Assembly (NCBI GenBank): GCA_948567375.1
Contig: OX419756.1
Location: 39,818,333-39,882,332 of the forward strand
Length of the DNA stretch: 64,000 nucleotides
Direction of reading: 5' to 3'
DNA from: Lunularia cruciata
Lineage: Eukaryota > Streptophyta > Marchantiopsida > Lunulariales > Lunulariaceae
Under the pieces are notes generated by a model that was not told the DNA's origin, ran no database searches, and saw only the letters and a program-made list of their open reading frames with translations. Below, in pieces: positions 10,660 to 21,169 of the stretch. Each line of letters starts with the position of its first letter. Positions within the stretch are counted from its first letter, which is position 1. Position numbers and translations under genes: made by a program.

Positions 10660-11790
10660 GATGGGGAAACTTCCGGTTTTCTTTGGCAAGGATGGAGAAA
10701 ATTGAGGAACTTTGTGAGAGACTTCAAGAGAGATTGCATAGTAAAAAATGAGAGGAGGAAGAATGAGTGGGCCTCATTATTACCAGATTTCTTTGAGGAT
10801 GCAGCACTTACATGGTATGAGTCAGAATACCAAAAGAGAGAGAGGAGAGATGGAGAAGAGGAGTCTTGGGAGACTTTGACTTCAGCACTCATTGAGAACT
10901 TTCTTCTTGATGAGAGTTATGAGAGATTGATGAGTGAGGTTACATTTCTCAAGCAAGGAGATGGAGAGAAAGTGAGAGTCTATGTGGAAAGAGTGGAAAA
11001 GTTAGAGTCCAGATTCGCATAGTGTTGAGGAAGGGTGGGGATGATGTGGAGACTACAATGATTGGCATAGGGGCCATGCTCACCAAGAATTTTGTGGGAG
11101 GGTTGAGACCACAAATCAGAAGCAAGGTGAGATATGAGAAACCTTCTTCCAAGGTTGAAGCTATCAAGATTACAATTCGTATAGAGGAGAGTTTGGAAGG
11201 GGATGAGAGTGATTTGGTGGTGAAGGAGGTTGTGCATCCTCCTCAAGGCTACAAGTATGGTGGAACTTCTGATACTTTGGTGGCCAGGTGTTCAACCATA
11301 AGTAGTGGTTGCTCCAATTGTTGCATCTCCACCAAAAGATCCACTTCAAACCATCACAGAACAACTTGCGGATCTCAAGATCAATGTGGTGCAACTATGG
11401 GAGAAGAGAGAGGTGGATCAAAATGTAGGGAGAGGGCCTAGGAGTTATGGAAACTATCCATATAGAGGAGGCCAGCCAGCCAAAAATTTCAATGATAGAA
11501 ATTGTTTTGGTTGTGGATGAAGAGGCCATATCCAAAGGAATTGCCCAAATTCCACTTACCATGGAGGAAGGGGTTATGAGAGAGCCAATAGAGGGAAAGA
11601 GGGAGGTAGTGAAACCCAAGTGGCTCCTAATCCCAACAAAGGTAAGGGGATAGCATCCATAGATGTAGTTGAGAGCAAGTATGAGAAGGGAGAGTGCTCA
11701 AACTCCAAGGGTCTTAATTTGGAGCTTTTGGCACAAGAGAAGAAGAGAGCTCGTTTTGTAGAGGATGTTCACTCTTCTCAAGGATTTACT
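10660..11790 (+). pseudogene. gag of element A
   Basis: Starts with MGKLP, as in B at 56067 (minus strand). The sequence DFFEDAALTWYESEY and the following helical stretch (ENFLLDESYERLMSEV) match the retrotransposon gag family. A nucleocapsid-like CX2CX4HX4C knuckle is readable near 11505-11550, and a Ser/Thr-rich linker follows. Fossil with about four breaks. The counterpart in B runs on the minus strand from 56067 to about 55080. Confidence 0.75.
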
Positions 11791-11808
11791 TGAAGCAAGG
11801 ATACTCCT

Positions 11809-13758
11809 ATGTCTACTAGGAGCACTCGCACCTCAACACCATCAACAACAAAGACTCCAAGGAAGAAGTTGGGGATGGAGGACTTCTTGATCTCAAAGCA
11901 ACAATGGAACTACAATGTGTTGGAGGATGTTGGTAGTCACAAGGCTAACATCACAGTGGGCCAATTAATTGCTTTGAACCCTACCTTGAGAAAGGAGCTT
12001 AGAGGTGGTTTGAGTTCTACAAGGAGCAAGAAGAAGAAGAAGGCAAAAGTTCAAGTATCAATGGGGGTGGTGGATGCCAAGCCAACACCATGGGAGGCTT
12101 GTGAATATGCCTCCAATATTGATGTGAGAGTGAATGGTCACAACATCAAGGATGCATTGGTTGATGGAGGATCAGCAGTGAATGCCATGTCAGAAAGGTT
12201 GATGAAGAAGTTGGGTATGATACCCTCAAGACCTTCAACATTTGTGGTGAGCATGGCAAACAAGCAACAAGTTCAACCAGTAGGGGTGATGGATAAAGTG
12301 GTAGTTTTAGTTATGGGAGTTCAAAATCTCATGACTTTCCAAGTCTTGAAGGATTCAAGCTATGACTTACTTCTTGGGAGACCATGGTTGAGAGCAGCAC
12401 TCACAACTGATCAATGGCACAAAGTGTACTTGAGGATTGGGCCATCAAACCATAGAGTCACAGTTCCTGTGACTAACACCACCAACACTTCACATTCAGA
12501 TACACCATCTTCTGATTATTGGGAATCAGATTTTGAAGAAGGAGCTTCAGGTGTGGACACAAGCATGGAGGAGGAGACTTCCACGGAGGAGGATGAATCT
12601 GAATCTGATTCAGATGTGTATCCCTTGTGTGCTATGGATTTTGCACCTAAGCCAGAGGTTTTGAAGGACCCAGACAAATCACCATTGACACTTGAGGAGG
12701 TAGAGAGAAGGTTATCTACCCTCAAGTATGGCCCAAATGTTACCAAGGAGGAGAAGGTGAGATTTGAGGAGATTTTCCGCAAGTTCATCCATGTGTTTGC
12801 TTTTAGTTTCAAGGATTTGAAGGAAGTCACCTTGGAGGAGCACAAGATAGAGGTGGAGTCACATGCAAGACCAATCCACCAAAAGCAACGTTGCATTAGC
12901 CCACCATTATCTTTGGTTGTGAAGGAGGAGATTGATAAGCTCAAGGAGGCTGGATTTATCTTTGAGGTGGAGAATTCAGAAGGGGTGTCTCCAATTGTCA
13001 TTGTGAAGAAAAAGAATGGCAAGCTTTGGGTATGTGTGGATTACAAGAAGCTCAATGCTGTTACCAAGAAGGACTACTACCCATTGCCATTCATTGATGA
13101 GATCTTGGAGGAGGTTGCAAGTCATGAGAGGTATAGTTTTGGAGATGGTTATAGTGAATATAACCAAATCAAGATTGCACTTGAGCATCAACAACTCACC
13201 ACATTCACCACACCTTGGGGAACTTACGCTTTCAAGGTCATGCCTTTGGGGCTTTGCAATGCTCCAGCCACATTCCAACGGTTCATGAACAAGGTATTTG
13301 AACCTTTCATTGGGAAATTTGTGAGAGACTCCATTGATGACTTTTGTGTCTATGGGAGCAAGGAGGAGCACTTTGAGCACCAAATCAAAGTCTTGCAACG
13401 CTTGGATGAGGCAAATGCATCACTCAACCCAAAGAAGTGCATTTTTGGATGTGAAGAAGGTCTACTTTTGGGGCACATCATCTCCAAGGATGAAATAGCA
13501 GTTGATCCTAAGAAGGTGAGGAAAATCTTAGACCTTCCATTCCCTTCAAGCTTGACAAAGTTACGCCAATTCTTGGGGATGGTTGGGTATTATAGGAGGT
13601 TCATCTTTTCATTTTCCAACAAGGCTTATGCATTGACCATCTACATGAAGAAGGGTGTAGATTACATGGTGATTTTTGAAGACAAGGAGGCTCTCAAAGC
13701 TTTTGAGGAGCTCAAGCAATCCATTGTTATAGCTCCAATTCTTGCTAAACCTGATTAG
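11809..13758 (+). CDS. Protease and reverse transcriptase of element A
   Basis: A 649-residue open stretch. Protease lies at about residues 95-205, with the active-site-like DALVDGGSAVNAM near residue 115 and LLLGRPWL near 185. An acidic linker follows (about 240-275). RT lies at about 360-570: VCVDYKKLNAV, YYPLPFIDEIL, GLCNAPATFQRFM and the IDDFCVYG box. The connection to RNase H begins near 575 (LRQFLGMVGYYRRFI). Such proteins cut the polyprotein and copy RNA into DNA inside virus-like particles. It is the longest open frame in the window, in line with the element's youth. Confidence 0.88.
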   Translation: MSTRSTRTSTPSTTKTPRKKLGMEDFLISKQQWNYNVLEDVGSHKANITVGQLIALNPTLRKELRGGLSSTRSKKKKKAKVQVSMGVVDAKPTPWEACEYASNIDVRVNGHNIKDALVDGGSAVNAMSERLMKKLGMIPSRPSTFVVSMANKQQVQPVGVMDKVVVLVMGVQNLMTFQVLKDSSYDLLLGRPWLRAALTTDQWHKVYLRIGPSNHRVTVPVTNTTNTSHSDTPSSDYWESDFEEGASGVDTSMEEETSTEEDESESDSDVYPLCAMDFAPKPEVLKDPDKSPLTLEEVERRLSTLKYGPNVTKEEKVRFEEIFRKFIHVFAFSFKDLKEVTLEEHKIEVESHARPIHQKQRCISPPLSLVVKEEIDKLKEAGFIFEVENSEGVSPIVIVKKKNGKLWVCVDYKKLNAVTKKDYYPLPFIDEILEEVASHERYSFGDGYSEYNQIKIALEHQQLTTFTTPWGTYAFKVMPLGLCNAPATFQRFMNKVFEPFIGKFVRDSIDDFCVYGSKEEHFEHQIKVLQRLDEANASLNPKKCIFGCEEGLLLGHIISKDEIAVDPKKVRKILDLPFPSSLTKLRQFLGMVGYYRRFIFSFSNKAYALTIYMKKGVDYMVIFEDKEALKAFEELKQSIVIAPILAKPD

Positions 13759-13869
13759 AGTAAGCCTTTAATCCTCTACACTGATGCTTCTAATGTAGCT
13801 ATAGGATGCACTCTTAGTCAATAAGACCAAGATAGGCATGATCATCCAATAGCTTATGCTAGTAGGCAG

Positions 13870-15485
13870 ATGGTTTCAGCAGAGAAGAACTACTCTGTCA
13901 CGGAGAGAGAAGGATTGGCAATGATCTTTGGTCTCAAGAAGTTTAGACACTACTTGATTGGAGGGAAAGCCACCATTGTCACGGATCACAAGGCTTTGAA
14001 GTACATCTTCAACAAGCCTAATGTTGAAGGGAGACTAGCAAGGTGGATGATACTCTTGTCTGAGTATGACTACACCATTGAGGATAGGCCAAGAAATAAA
14101 CATGCAAATGCTGATTTGTTATCTAGAGCCTATGATCATGATGGAGATGAGCCAATGGATGATTCCTTCCCGGATAAGGAGCTCATGACAATCTCAATCA
14201 CTCAAGAGGTTCCAATGGAGTACAAGGAGATTGTGGATTTGGTGACAAGAGGTAACTATCCAGAAGGGATGCATGCTAGGGAGAGGAAGGCCCTTGCAGC
14301 AAGATCTAGACCTTACACAATGGTGGAGGATATTCTTTTTCACCAAGGAGCAGATGGTCTACTTCAAAGAGCAGTGGGTAAGGAAGAGTCTATCCTACTC
14401 ATAAGGGAGTTTCATGAAGGTTTAGTATGTGGAGGACACTTTGCAGGAAAGGTGATTGCTTTCAAGTTCTAGATGCAGGTTACCATTGGAGAGGGATTTT
14501 CAAGGATTGTCTTGATTATTGCAAAACTTGTCATATTTGTCAAGCTTTTGCTAGAAAGTCTACATCCACTCCACCACTTAGATCAATTCCATTGCTAGGA
14601 CCTTTTGAGAAGTGGGGAATTGATTTTGTAGGTCCTCTCAATAGAACCCCAAGGAACAATCGGTACATTGTGGTAGTTATTGATTACCTTACCAAGTGGG
14701 TTGAGGCTAGACCATTGAGGGACAAGAATGAAGATGAAGTAGGTAGATTTCTTTATGAACGCATTATCACTAGGTTTGGATGCCCTTTGGAGTTGATTTT
14801 TGATAGAGGAGGAGAGTTTACAGGAAGCATTACTACAGCCATGCTACAACATTTCTCTATCACACATAAAGTAACTACATCCTATAAGCCAAATTCCAAT
14901 GGCTTGGCAGAGAGAACCAATCAGACCTTGTGCATGATGTTGGCCAAAGATGCAGAAATGGAGGGGGCTAAACATCATTGGGACAAGAGGATTCATGTAG
15001 TTTTGTGGGAGTATAGGACAACCATGAAGACTTCCACCGGATATTCTCCATTTCAATTAGTGTATGGTATTGAGTCTACCTTACCTATTCACTTTGATCT
15101 TCCTACCTTCCAAAGCATTCATAGGAGATTGAAGAAAGCACAAGGAGGTGATGTAGAGAAGTCAAGGAAGGAACAACTCATGGAGTTGGAAGAGGCAAGA
15201 GTAGTTGCTATGGTTCAAGTGGAGCAAGCCTAAATTAAACAAAAGGAGAGCTATGACAAGAGGCAAGGCAAGAAGAAGGTGGAGCCTTTCAAAGAAGGTG
15301 ATTGGGTAATGTTGTTTGATTCCATTCGATTCAAGAGAGTGCAAAAGAAGTTTTTGCCTAAGTACTTTGGACCTTTCATAGTGGAGAAGGTGTGGGGCAA
15401 TTACACCTATGATCTCAAGGAGTTGGGAGGAAGACACTTTGATAGGATTAACCATGATAAGTTGAAGATGTACCATAGAAGGTAG
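13870..15485 (+). pseudogene. RNase H and integrase of element A
   Basis: RNase H is seen at 13870-14110 (YSVTEREGLAMIFGLKKF, TDHKALKYIF). A linker and integrase follow: the CKTCHICQ half of the zinc finger near 14520, the core start KWGIDFVGPLN near 14615, the D/D/E-type core to about 15100, and a GPY/F-like end (PKYFGPFIVEKVWGNYTYDL) near 15355-15415. The frame finishes shortly before the purine tract with no chromodomain. Fossil with about three breaks. Confidence 0.85.
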
Positions 15486-15518
15486 AGAGACCTTCACTTT
15501 GAGGACAAAGTGAAAACT

Positions 15519-16098
15519 TAGTCCGGGGGTAAATGTAACACCCATTTGTGCATGTGTGTGGTATTGTGATATTTAGCTTGGTATTACAAGTACTTAAGAG
15601 ATATTATTTATATAGAGATAAAGGATGGTTCTATATTAGTCATGGTTAGCTAAATTTAGTCATAGCTAAGATAGAGGGGACTTTACTTTAGAGGAAGTAG
15701 AAAAGATGAGCACCACTATTTTGGACTTTAGTGTGTTGACTTGGTATTATTCCTAGGTGTTTGGCTTTGAGGAAAGAGTTGAGAACTCTTGGGCCCGCAA
15801 GCCTTTTTGTTTTGGATTCTTCTTTTAGTCTAGTAACTTGAGTTACTACGGTAATTAGTAACTTTGGTACGTAACTATTTCACAAGTATATAAACAAGGG
15901 GTGAGGAGGTACTCATCATCCTTTCATTTGCAACTATCTCTCTCTCATTGAGTTCTCTAGTGAGCAATGTCTTGAGTCTTGGAGTGTTAGTCTTGGAGGA
16001 GTATGATGGAGTTGGGGTTCCTTGCCTTCTTAGTCCATGGTGCGCTACCATAATAGCCACCAGAGGTTCATCCTGAGTGAGAGATAGGCTGGCTCACA
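15519..16098 (+). repeat. Purine tract and 3' LTR of element A (LTR 15534-16098, 565 bp)
   Basis: The tract tagtccgggggtaaa (15519-15533) abuts TGTAACACCC. The LTR ends GGCTCACA, then gttct of the target follows. It shares the TATA box and nearly all sequence with the 5' LTR but is shorter. Confidence 0.9.
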
Positions 16099-16650
16099 GT
16101 TCTTGCCTTCAAGCCCCTCACAAATTGATCCAAAGCTTCACCTTCCAATATATTTGGAATTTGCATGATGGTGTTCTGTGATGTAACTTCTTATAGAGCC
16201 AATCTGTTTTAACTTAGCCAACTTATCCCGTGCAGCCTGTGTGGCATTTATAGCTTGGAACTGACTAATTATTGCGCTCTTGAATTCTGCCCATATCAAG
16301 ATTGGTGCAACAATTTGTCATTCCGCTTGCTCTACTTGGAATCTCCGCCATAGCTTTGCTACTCTATCCAATTGGCTAGAAGCCAAGAGAATCTGTTTTT
16401 GCTCGTCTTGTAGATTGGTAGCTTCAAAATAACGTTCACAATCAAACACAAAATTCTCCACTGCACCTAAAATATTCTTGCCTTCAAATACCTTGGGTTT
16501 AGGATATCTGATCCAATCTTCTCCTTCTTGAATTGGTACTCTCTCCACTTGCTATTGTCGTCAAAGATCTTGTTCATCCAACAATCGAGTAAGGTGCTCA
16601 ATTTTTTGCTGCATAGCAAAGATAACATCGGGTATTGCCGCCATGGTTGC
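16099..16650 (-). pseudogene. gag N-terminal part of element C
   Basis: Minus-strand 16318-16548 encodes RYPKPKVFEGK..., FVFDCERYFEATNLQDE and KLWRRFQVEQAE, a typical chromovirus gag core. It continues toward 16099, where A interrupts it, and resumes at 8402. Fossil, broken. Confidence 0.75.
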
Positions 16651-16897
16651 TACTCTATCACACCACTTCCAATCTATCTAATTTATTAACACATAGAAAT
16701 AGCACGTCCACCGTTCTCCATAAGTTACAACCGGAAGCACCAAGGGTTCCTCAAATATGGTGATCATATGCAGAAAATCTTGTCCAAAGTGCAAGGTGAT
16801 GAATTGTGTGAAATGATGCTTGGGTAGTACTTGGACATGAAAATCCCAATGGTTTGGTGGAAGTGGATTTGGTGGTCCATAAATTTGATCCATCCTA

Positions 16898-16915
16898 TTC
16901 TTACTCTAATACCAA
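16898..16915 (-). other. Primer-binding site of element C (initiator tRNA-Met)
   Basis: On the minus strand, TTGGTATTAGAGTAAG follows the LTR end directly. It closely matches the TGGTATCAGAGC complement of initiator tRNA-Met used by many plant LTR elements. Confidence 0.75.
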
Positions 16916-17340
16916 TGTAAAAGACCAAATCCAAGGAGAGACATAGGAGAATGGAAATTCACATTGAGACACTTGAATGAGAGAAAACTCTGAATGCCTA
17001 GCATGAGCTTTGGCTTTGCTATTTATAGGTAGCATACAAGGCTCTTGAGAAGCTCCTCAAGAAGCTTCCTCAAGCCGCTTTCTTAGAGTGCAAGCCAAGT
17101 TAACTAGGAAGCTTCTCAAGAAGCTTCCTTTTAGAAGCCGCCTACTTGGCATGCAAGCTAAGCTAGTTGGAAGTTTCTAGAAGCTTCCTTCTAAAGCTAC
17201 TTACTTGAGATGCAAGCTAAGCTAACCAAGAAGCTTCCTAAGAAGCTTTCTAGATACTTCTAGAATATTCTAGGCTAATTTGTCTTATGTGCTACTTTGT
17301 ATGCCTAACTAACTTCGTTGCTAAACTCCATATTGTTACA
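16916..17340 (-). repeat. 5' LTR of element C (425 bp)
   Basis: TGTAAAAGACC...TTGTTACA on the plus strand. Its middle is made of imperfect repeats of about 60 bp, each holding GAAGCTTC cores and a GTGCAAGC(T/C)AAG-like part. The TATA box is at 17021-17030 (minus strand ACCTATAAAT). It is 77 bp longer than the partner at 4194-4541. Confidence 0.88.
17061..17237 (-). promoter_or_regulatory. Array of heat-shock-element-like sites in the C LTR
   Basis: Perfect GAAnnTTC units occur at 17061-17068, 17108-17115, 17120-17127 and 17230-17237. A four-module run GAAnnTTCnnGAAnnTTC lies at 17170-17187. The array ends about 30 bases upstream (minus strand) of the TATA box at 17021-17030. The pattern fits the consensus bound by plant heat-shock factors. 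Function is inferred. Confidence 0.6.
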
Positions 17341-17419
17341 AGAGTACTCAGAGCCTTTCAATTCTCCATGTTAAATCTTGTGGGTACCTTTCTAGCATAC
17401 TTCTCTTGAGTTAACCATA

Positions 17420-20400
17420 TGTGACAACCCAGCAAATATCACTTTTGCGGTAATCGGGTAAGTAAAGTTTGTTCCCGTAGAGATATGAGTCAGAAATGTC
17501 CAAATACAAAGTCAAAGTAACAATCGCAGTTCTCCTTGATTGCATCTTTAATCTCTCAAGTAGAAACCACACCCAAAAGAGAGTAACAAGCATTGATTTG
17601 CAATCTTGTCACGAATTAACACTCCTTAATCACAACACCTTCAACTCTTTCCAAACAATCTTGATTGTGATGATTCAGGTTCTCCCAAAAACGGCACTTC
17701 ATTGCAAAACAACTTTGCCTCAGAATTGTGTTCCACCTTTCCGCTAAAGGCACAACTTCCTTGATCAAAATTGCTTCACATCAACACTATGCTGCACTCA
17801 CAAATGTAGAATACTACCAACACTACAATTCCTCTCAGATCTGTCAAGGCATTGCTTTGATTTCACTTCACTCAGGATCAAACACACAGAATGAAGACCA
17901 AGGCTACGGAATCCAACATCCAACAAGCACTCTGACTTGCACTTTGAATTTCTCCACACACTCACAAACACAATTGCAAAGCTGATACTCGGAATCAAGC
18001 TCAAGCGACGAGCATTGCTTCATAGCACTTTGCTTTATCTATTCTCAGAATTATGAGCACTAAACGACATATGACTGCAAATGTCACTCTTAAGTAGTGA
18101 AGCAAACGACAGTTATCTTCCTAATGCACCTCTTCCTAACAACTCTACAAACCTACAGATCCAAAATGACAATGCATCTCTTCATGTCTACCTATTCAAA
18201 TCTCAAATCGGTTACTAATCCGATCCGATATCTACTTCTTCCTCGGCTTTCAAACCCAAACCCGAAGTAACTTTACTTCTTATTACTCTGTCCTCGGGTT
18301 TCATAATTCCTACATCTTCTACCAGATCTAACAATTCTCTTTCCTGATCTGACATTTCACTAGTGGGTAATCTATCTAACTCCTTGTCTGCTGACCCACT
18401 CTTCTTTACTATCTCCAATGGTAATTCCGAAGACACTTCTATGCACTTCTACTTCATCTACTTTGGGTTTTGCTCTAACATCTTTCTGAAGTTTATCTAT
18501 CTCTAACTTTACTAAGTCTAATCTGATCGTGATATTGTCTTTGACTTCCAATATTTCCTATCTACACGAGTTCTGAGACTAATTAACAGAGCATTCAAGT
18601 TTGTATCCTTTGCATGTCTCCTCCTCATCTCCTGCACCAACAACTTCAACTCGTGCAGCCTTGTCTCTTCAATATGAACATTGGCCTCTGTACTCAACAT
18701 CGCATTCATCCTGATTATGATCTACTTCAATAGCTCCAATCTCATCTTCCTTTCATGCTCCCAATCTGCAAGCCAATCTTCCCTGTACATTGCCAATTCT
18801 ACCTTGAACTCAGCTTTCACCGTTTCCTTCTCCTTCTCCTTCTGCACAATCTTCTCCTCCTGATTACGAAGTAACTCTCGTAATCTCTCTTCTTCCCTAT
18901 ATCTCACTGTCAACTCCCGTTGCCACAGTTGCTTCTTCTCTTCTACACTCTCCATCACTCTATCGAGCTCTTGTTCCTTCTCTGCTACCCTCGCCATAGC
19001 ATGGATAATTTCTAGTCTTGAATCAGCAAACTATTGCTTTAGGATTTTGTACTCAGCTACTTGTCTCTCCCTTGCTATGTCACTCTTCTTCACACGTTCC
19101 TCTTGATACCTCGCTTCTCTCTTCAAATTCTCAATAGCTTGACTCTGCACTACTGTATCCACTCGCAGTACTTCCCTTTCCTCCTCACCTCGGATTATAC
19201 TCTTCTTCAACTCCAAGTTCTCTTCTTCCAGTCTTGCTAATACCTGCAACACAGTCGTCACCTCCGGACACTTTGACTGCATCTCCCTCTTCTTGTGCTC
19301 TAGCTTCACTAACAATAGACACACAATTTCTCGTAGGTACTCCACTCTATCACTCTCAACTACTTCAACCTGCAGAGTGATCTCCTTCTTCACCTCTTCT
19401 TCTCCCAATACTTGCCTTCTTCTCTGTAGTCGTCGTATCGGAATAGACGCTTCACTTCCCAAACTAGCATTCTCCTCTTCCCTTGCCTTGCGTCTCATCC
19501 AAACTACCCTCTGAATTGTAATCTTCTTCTCCTCTGGCTTGGGTACCTTGTCCTCCGACTTTGTGTTATTCTCTTCCTTGAGCTCCACCCAAACTTCTTC
19601 TTCTTCTACAAGTACCGACAGCATCTCTCCACCTTCATCACTATTGCTACTCGTATCCCCACTTTGTAGCATGAGCTCAGGTTTTTCCTTGTGTTCCGAG
19701 TCTTTGGACTTGCACTCGGCTTTGCCTTCCAAGTCTTCTTCTTATGTGATCACCATCATACCTTTCCTCAGGTTTCCTCTCCTGGTCTTCCGAGGTCTTG
19801 TCTTCTCTATGTCTTTGCCTTCTCCTGGTCAACTCCGCTTCTTCAACTTCGGAGTACTCACTTCTACCTCCATACTCTTCCCCGTCTATGTGTAGTACTC
19901 ATCAGTGCTTTGGATTTGAAGAATATACTATTGCTCCTCCGTGTTGACTTCCCTTCTCAAGTCGGGATGAAAGTGAGACACCATTCTGCTGCGCTCTGCC
20001 ACATTGAGCAAATTCAACCCAAGGTAGAAATGTGCTGCAAACGGCACGATGTAGTGTGGAGGCAACTTATCCCACAAAATCCACACCATCTGCCTTGTTC
20101 TCCCATGGAAGCACCTCGCCCAATTGATAGATTCTCTTGCAAACATCTTATGGAAGAACACCGCTTGGTGTCTCATCACATAAGTCATTCTCTCCGGATT
20201 TAGGATTGCCATGAGAGCACTCACGATCCCTCTCTTCACCGGATCTTTGTAACTCTTGACCTTATACCCATTCTTTGTCCTCTTCAAAGAGAAAGCATCC
20301 CTCACTTCTTGGGCTTTGGCTACCACTCCCTTCCCCAAGAACGTGGCACCCTGCTCCACGCTTGCCTCTCTTCCGAGTACCAATTTCCAATCCAACTCTG

Positions 20401-21169
20401 TCCAACGAGCCGGATTTGCTCTCTTCCCCTCTTCCTTGGGGCCATCAAGACACTTACTCTTGATTATCTTGGTCATGAACCCTGGAAAACTCACGTTCCA
20501 GTTCCATGTCAAGAATGTGATCCAAAGTCAGCTCAAGACTTCAATTCTTGCAATCACATCTAACCTCCAAATTGCATGATTTCTCACTGCAAATTTGGAG
20601 TTCTTCTTCCCTCTTCCCATCTTTCTTGCTTCCTCATTGTCTCTTGGGTTAACTCTCTCGAATTCTCCTCTACTCACTAGCGCGTCTTCAACTCTACTTC
20701 CCTTCCCACGATCTCCTACATGATGACTCCTCAACGGTGAAGGAAAATTGCTCAACATTGCTTCATTGTTAGCCCAATTTTTATAAAGTCATGCCTTCTT
20801 TGTCTCTCTTCAATTTGAGTTTCTACCAAGAAATCACACCTCTTGCATGCGCTTGCCATTGTCAAGTGTACTTCACGCGTATGACCGCCGGTTTTTGAAT
20901 GGTCCTTTCTTGAATTTCTCACCCCAAAGAAAAGTTGTTACATTGTCTTTGCCTCGGGTTGAGCTCCCCCTGATATGAAGACTTCTTACTTTGGGTTGTA
21001 TGCTGATAGGGCAAGTCCAAGTACTTTGCCTTATGACCCAAAGCCACGTTACCTTGGGTTTCATCCCAAAGACGCTTTTCTTTGCCTTCTTTGGCCATAC
21101 AGGCGCAATCCGACTTCTATATACACTTCTTCTTATCCATTTCAAAAAAAAAAAAATGTGGGTACCACA
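17420..21169 (-). mobile_element. Insert I: 3.75-kb TG...CA element, possibly a giant solo LTR
   Basis: It starts TGTGACAACCC and ends GGGTACCACA, with ccata before and ctata after, a 5-bp target copy with one mismatch. Copia element D is readable on both sides (17341-17419 and from 21170). No internal LTR pair, RT or integrase was seen. TGTGACAACCC is a common LTR start, so the simplest reading is a very long solo LTR or a non-autonomous element. It contains a long coding frame on the minus strand. Confidence 0.6.
18215..20758 (-). pseudogene. Long coiled-coil reading frame inside insert I
   Basis: On the minus strand the open segments all lie in one frame over about 2.5 kb, with roughly six breaks. 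The first part (20758 to 19928) has a globular region with TELDWKLVLGREASVEQG, NPERMTYVMRHQAVFFHKMF and RESINWARCFHGRTRQMVW. The second part (19732 to 18215) is highly charged, rich in Glu, Lys, Arg and Leu, and looks like a long coiled coil (LEEENLELKKSIIRGEEERE). I do not recognise the family. A gag-like protein of a non-autonomous element or a captured host gene are both possible. Confidence 0.5.

Larger units (their letters stand above)
8403..16098 (+). mobile_element. Element A: young non-chromodomain Ty3/gypsy element
   Basis: A complete-length element with LTRs (8403-9092, 15534-16098), a tRNA-Asp-like primer site, a long pre-gag region, gag, protease, RT, RNase H, integrase and a purine tract. 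Gene order RT-RNase H-integrase makes it Ty3/gypsy. There is no chromodomain after integrase, and the long pre-gag region recalls the Athila/Tat group (inference). It is inserted in the gag of C, with gttc copied on both sides. The LTRs differ at about ten positions, so it is the youngest element here. Coding parts look broken at roughly eight places in total. Confidence 0.9.
4194..17340 (-). mobile_element. Element C: Ty3/gypsy chromovirus, split by element A
   Basis: C carries LTRs in minus orientation at 4194-4541 and 16916-17340. Its interior has a purine tract (4542-4556), chromodomain and integrase, RNase H, RT, protease and gag. The gag zone is split by A at 8402/16099. The primer site next to the 5' LTR matches initiator tRNA-Met. 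C is inserted in copia element D. Its LTRs differ at roughly one in eight positions and in repeat number. I could not find a clean target duplication. The coding part is broken in roughly ten places. Confidence 0.85.

Noticed and set aside
12516-13022. Long minus-strand open frame opposite the protease-RT frame of A
   Set aside because: Shadow of the strong plus-strand coding region; its residues show no domain, and similar mirror frames lie opposite RT in B.
4189-17345. Target duplication for element C
   Set aside because: Flanks ggaat and agagt do not match well; the insertion is supported by the interrupted copia reading instead.
19293-20203. Plus-strand open frames opposite the coiled-coil frame of insert I
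   Set aside because: Their Ser/Leu/Pro-rich content mirrors Glu/Lys/Arg codons on the other strand, so they are antisense shadows.
21144-21156. Run of 13 A near the right end of insert I, as a sign of retroposition
   Set aside because: It does not sit at the terminus, and the coding frame runs in the opposite direction; the TG...CA ends explain the insert better.
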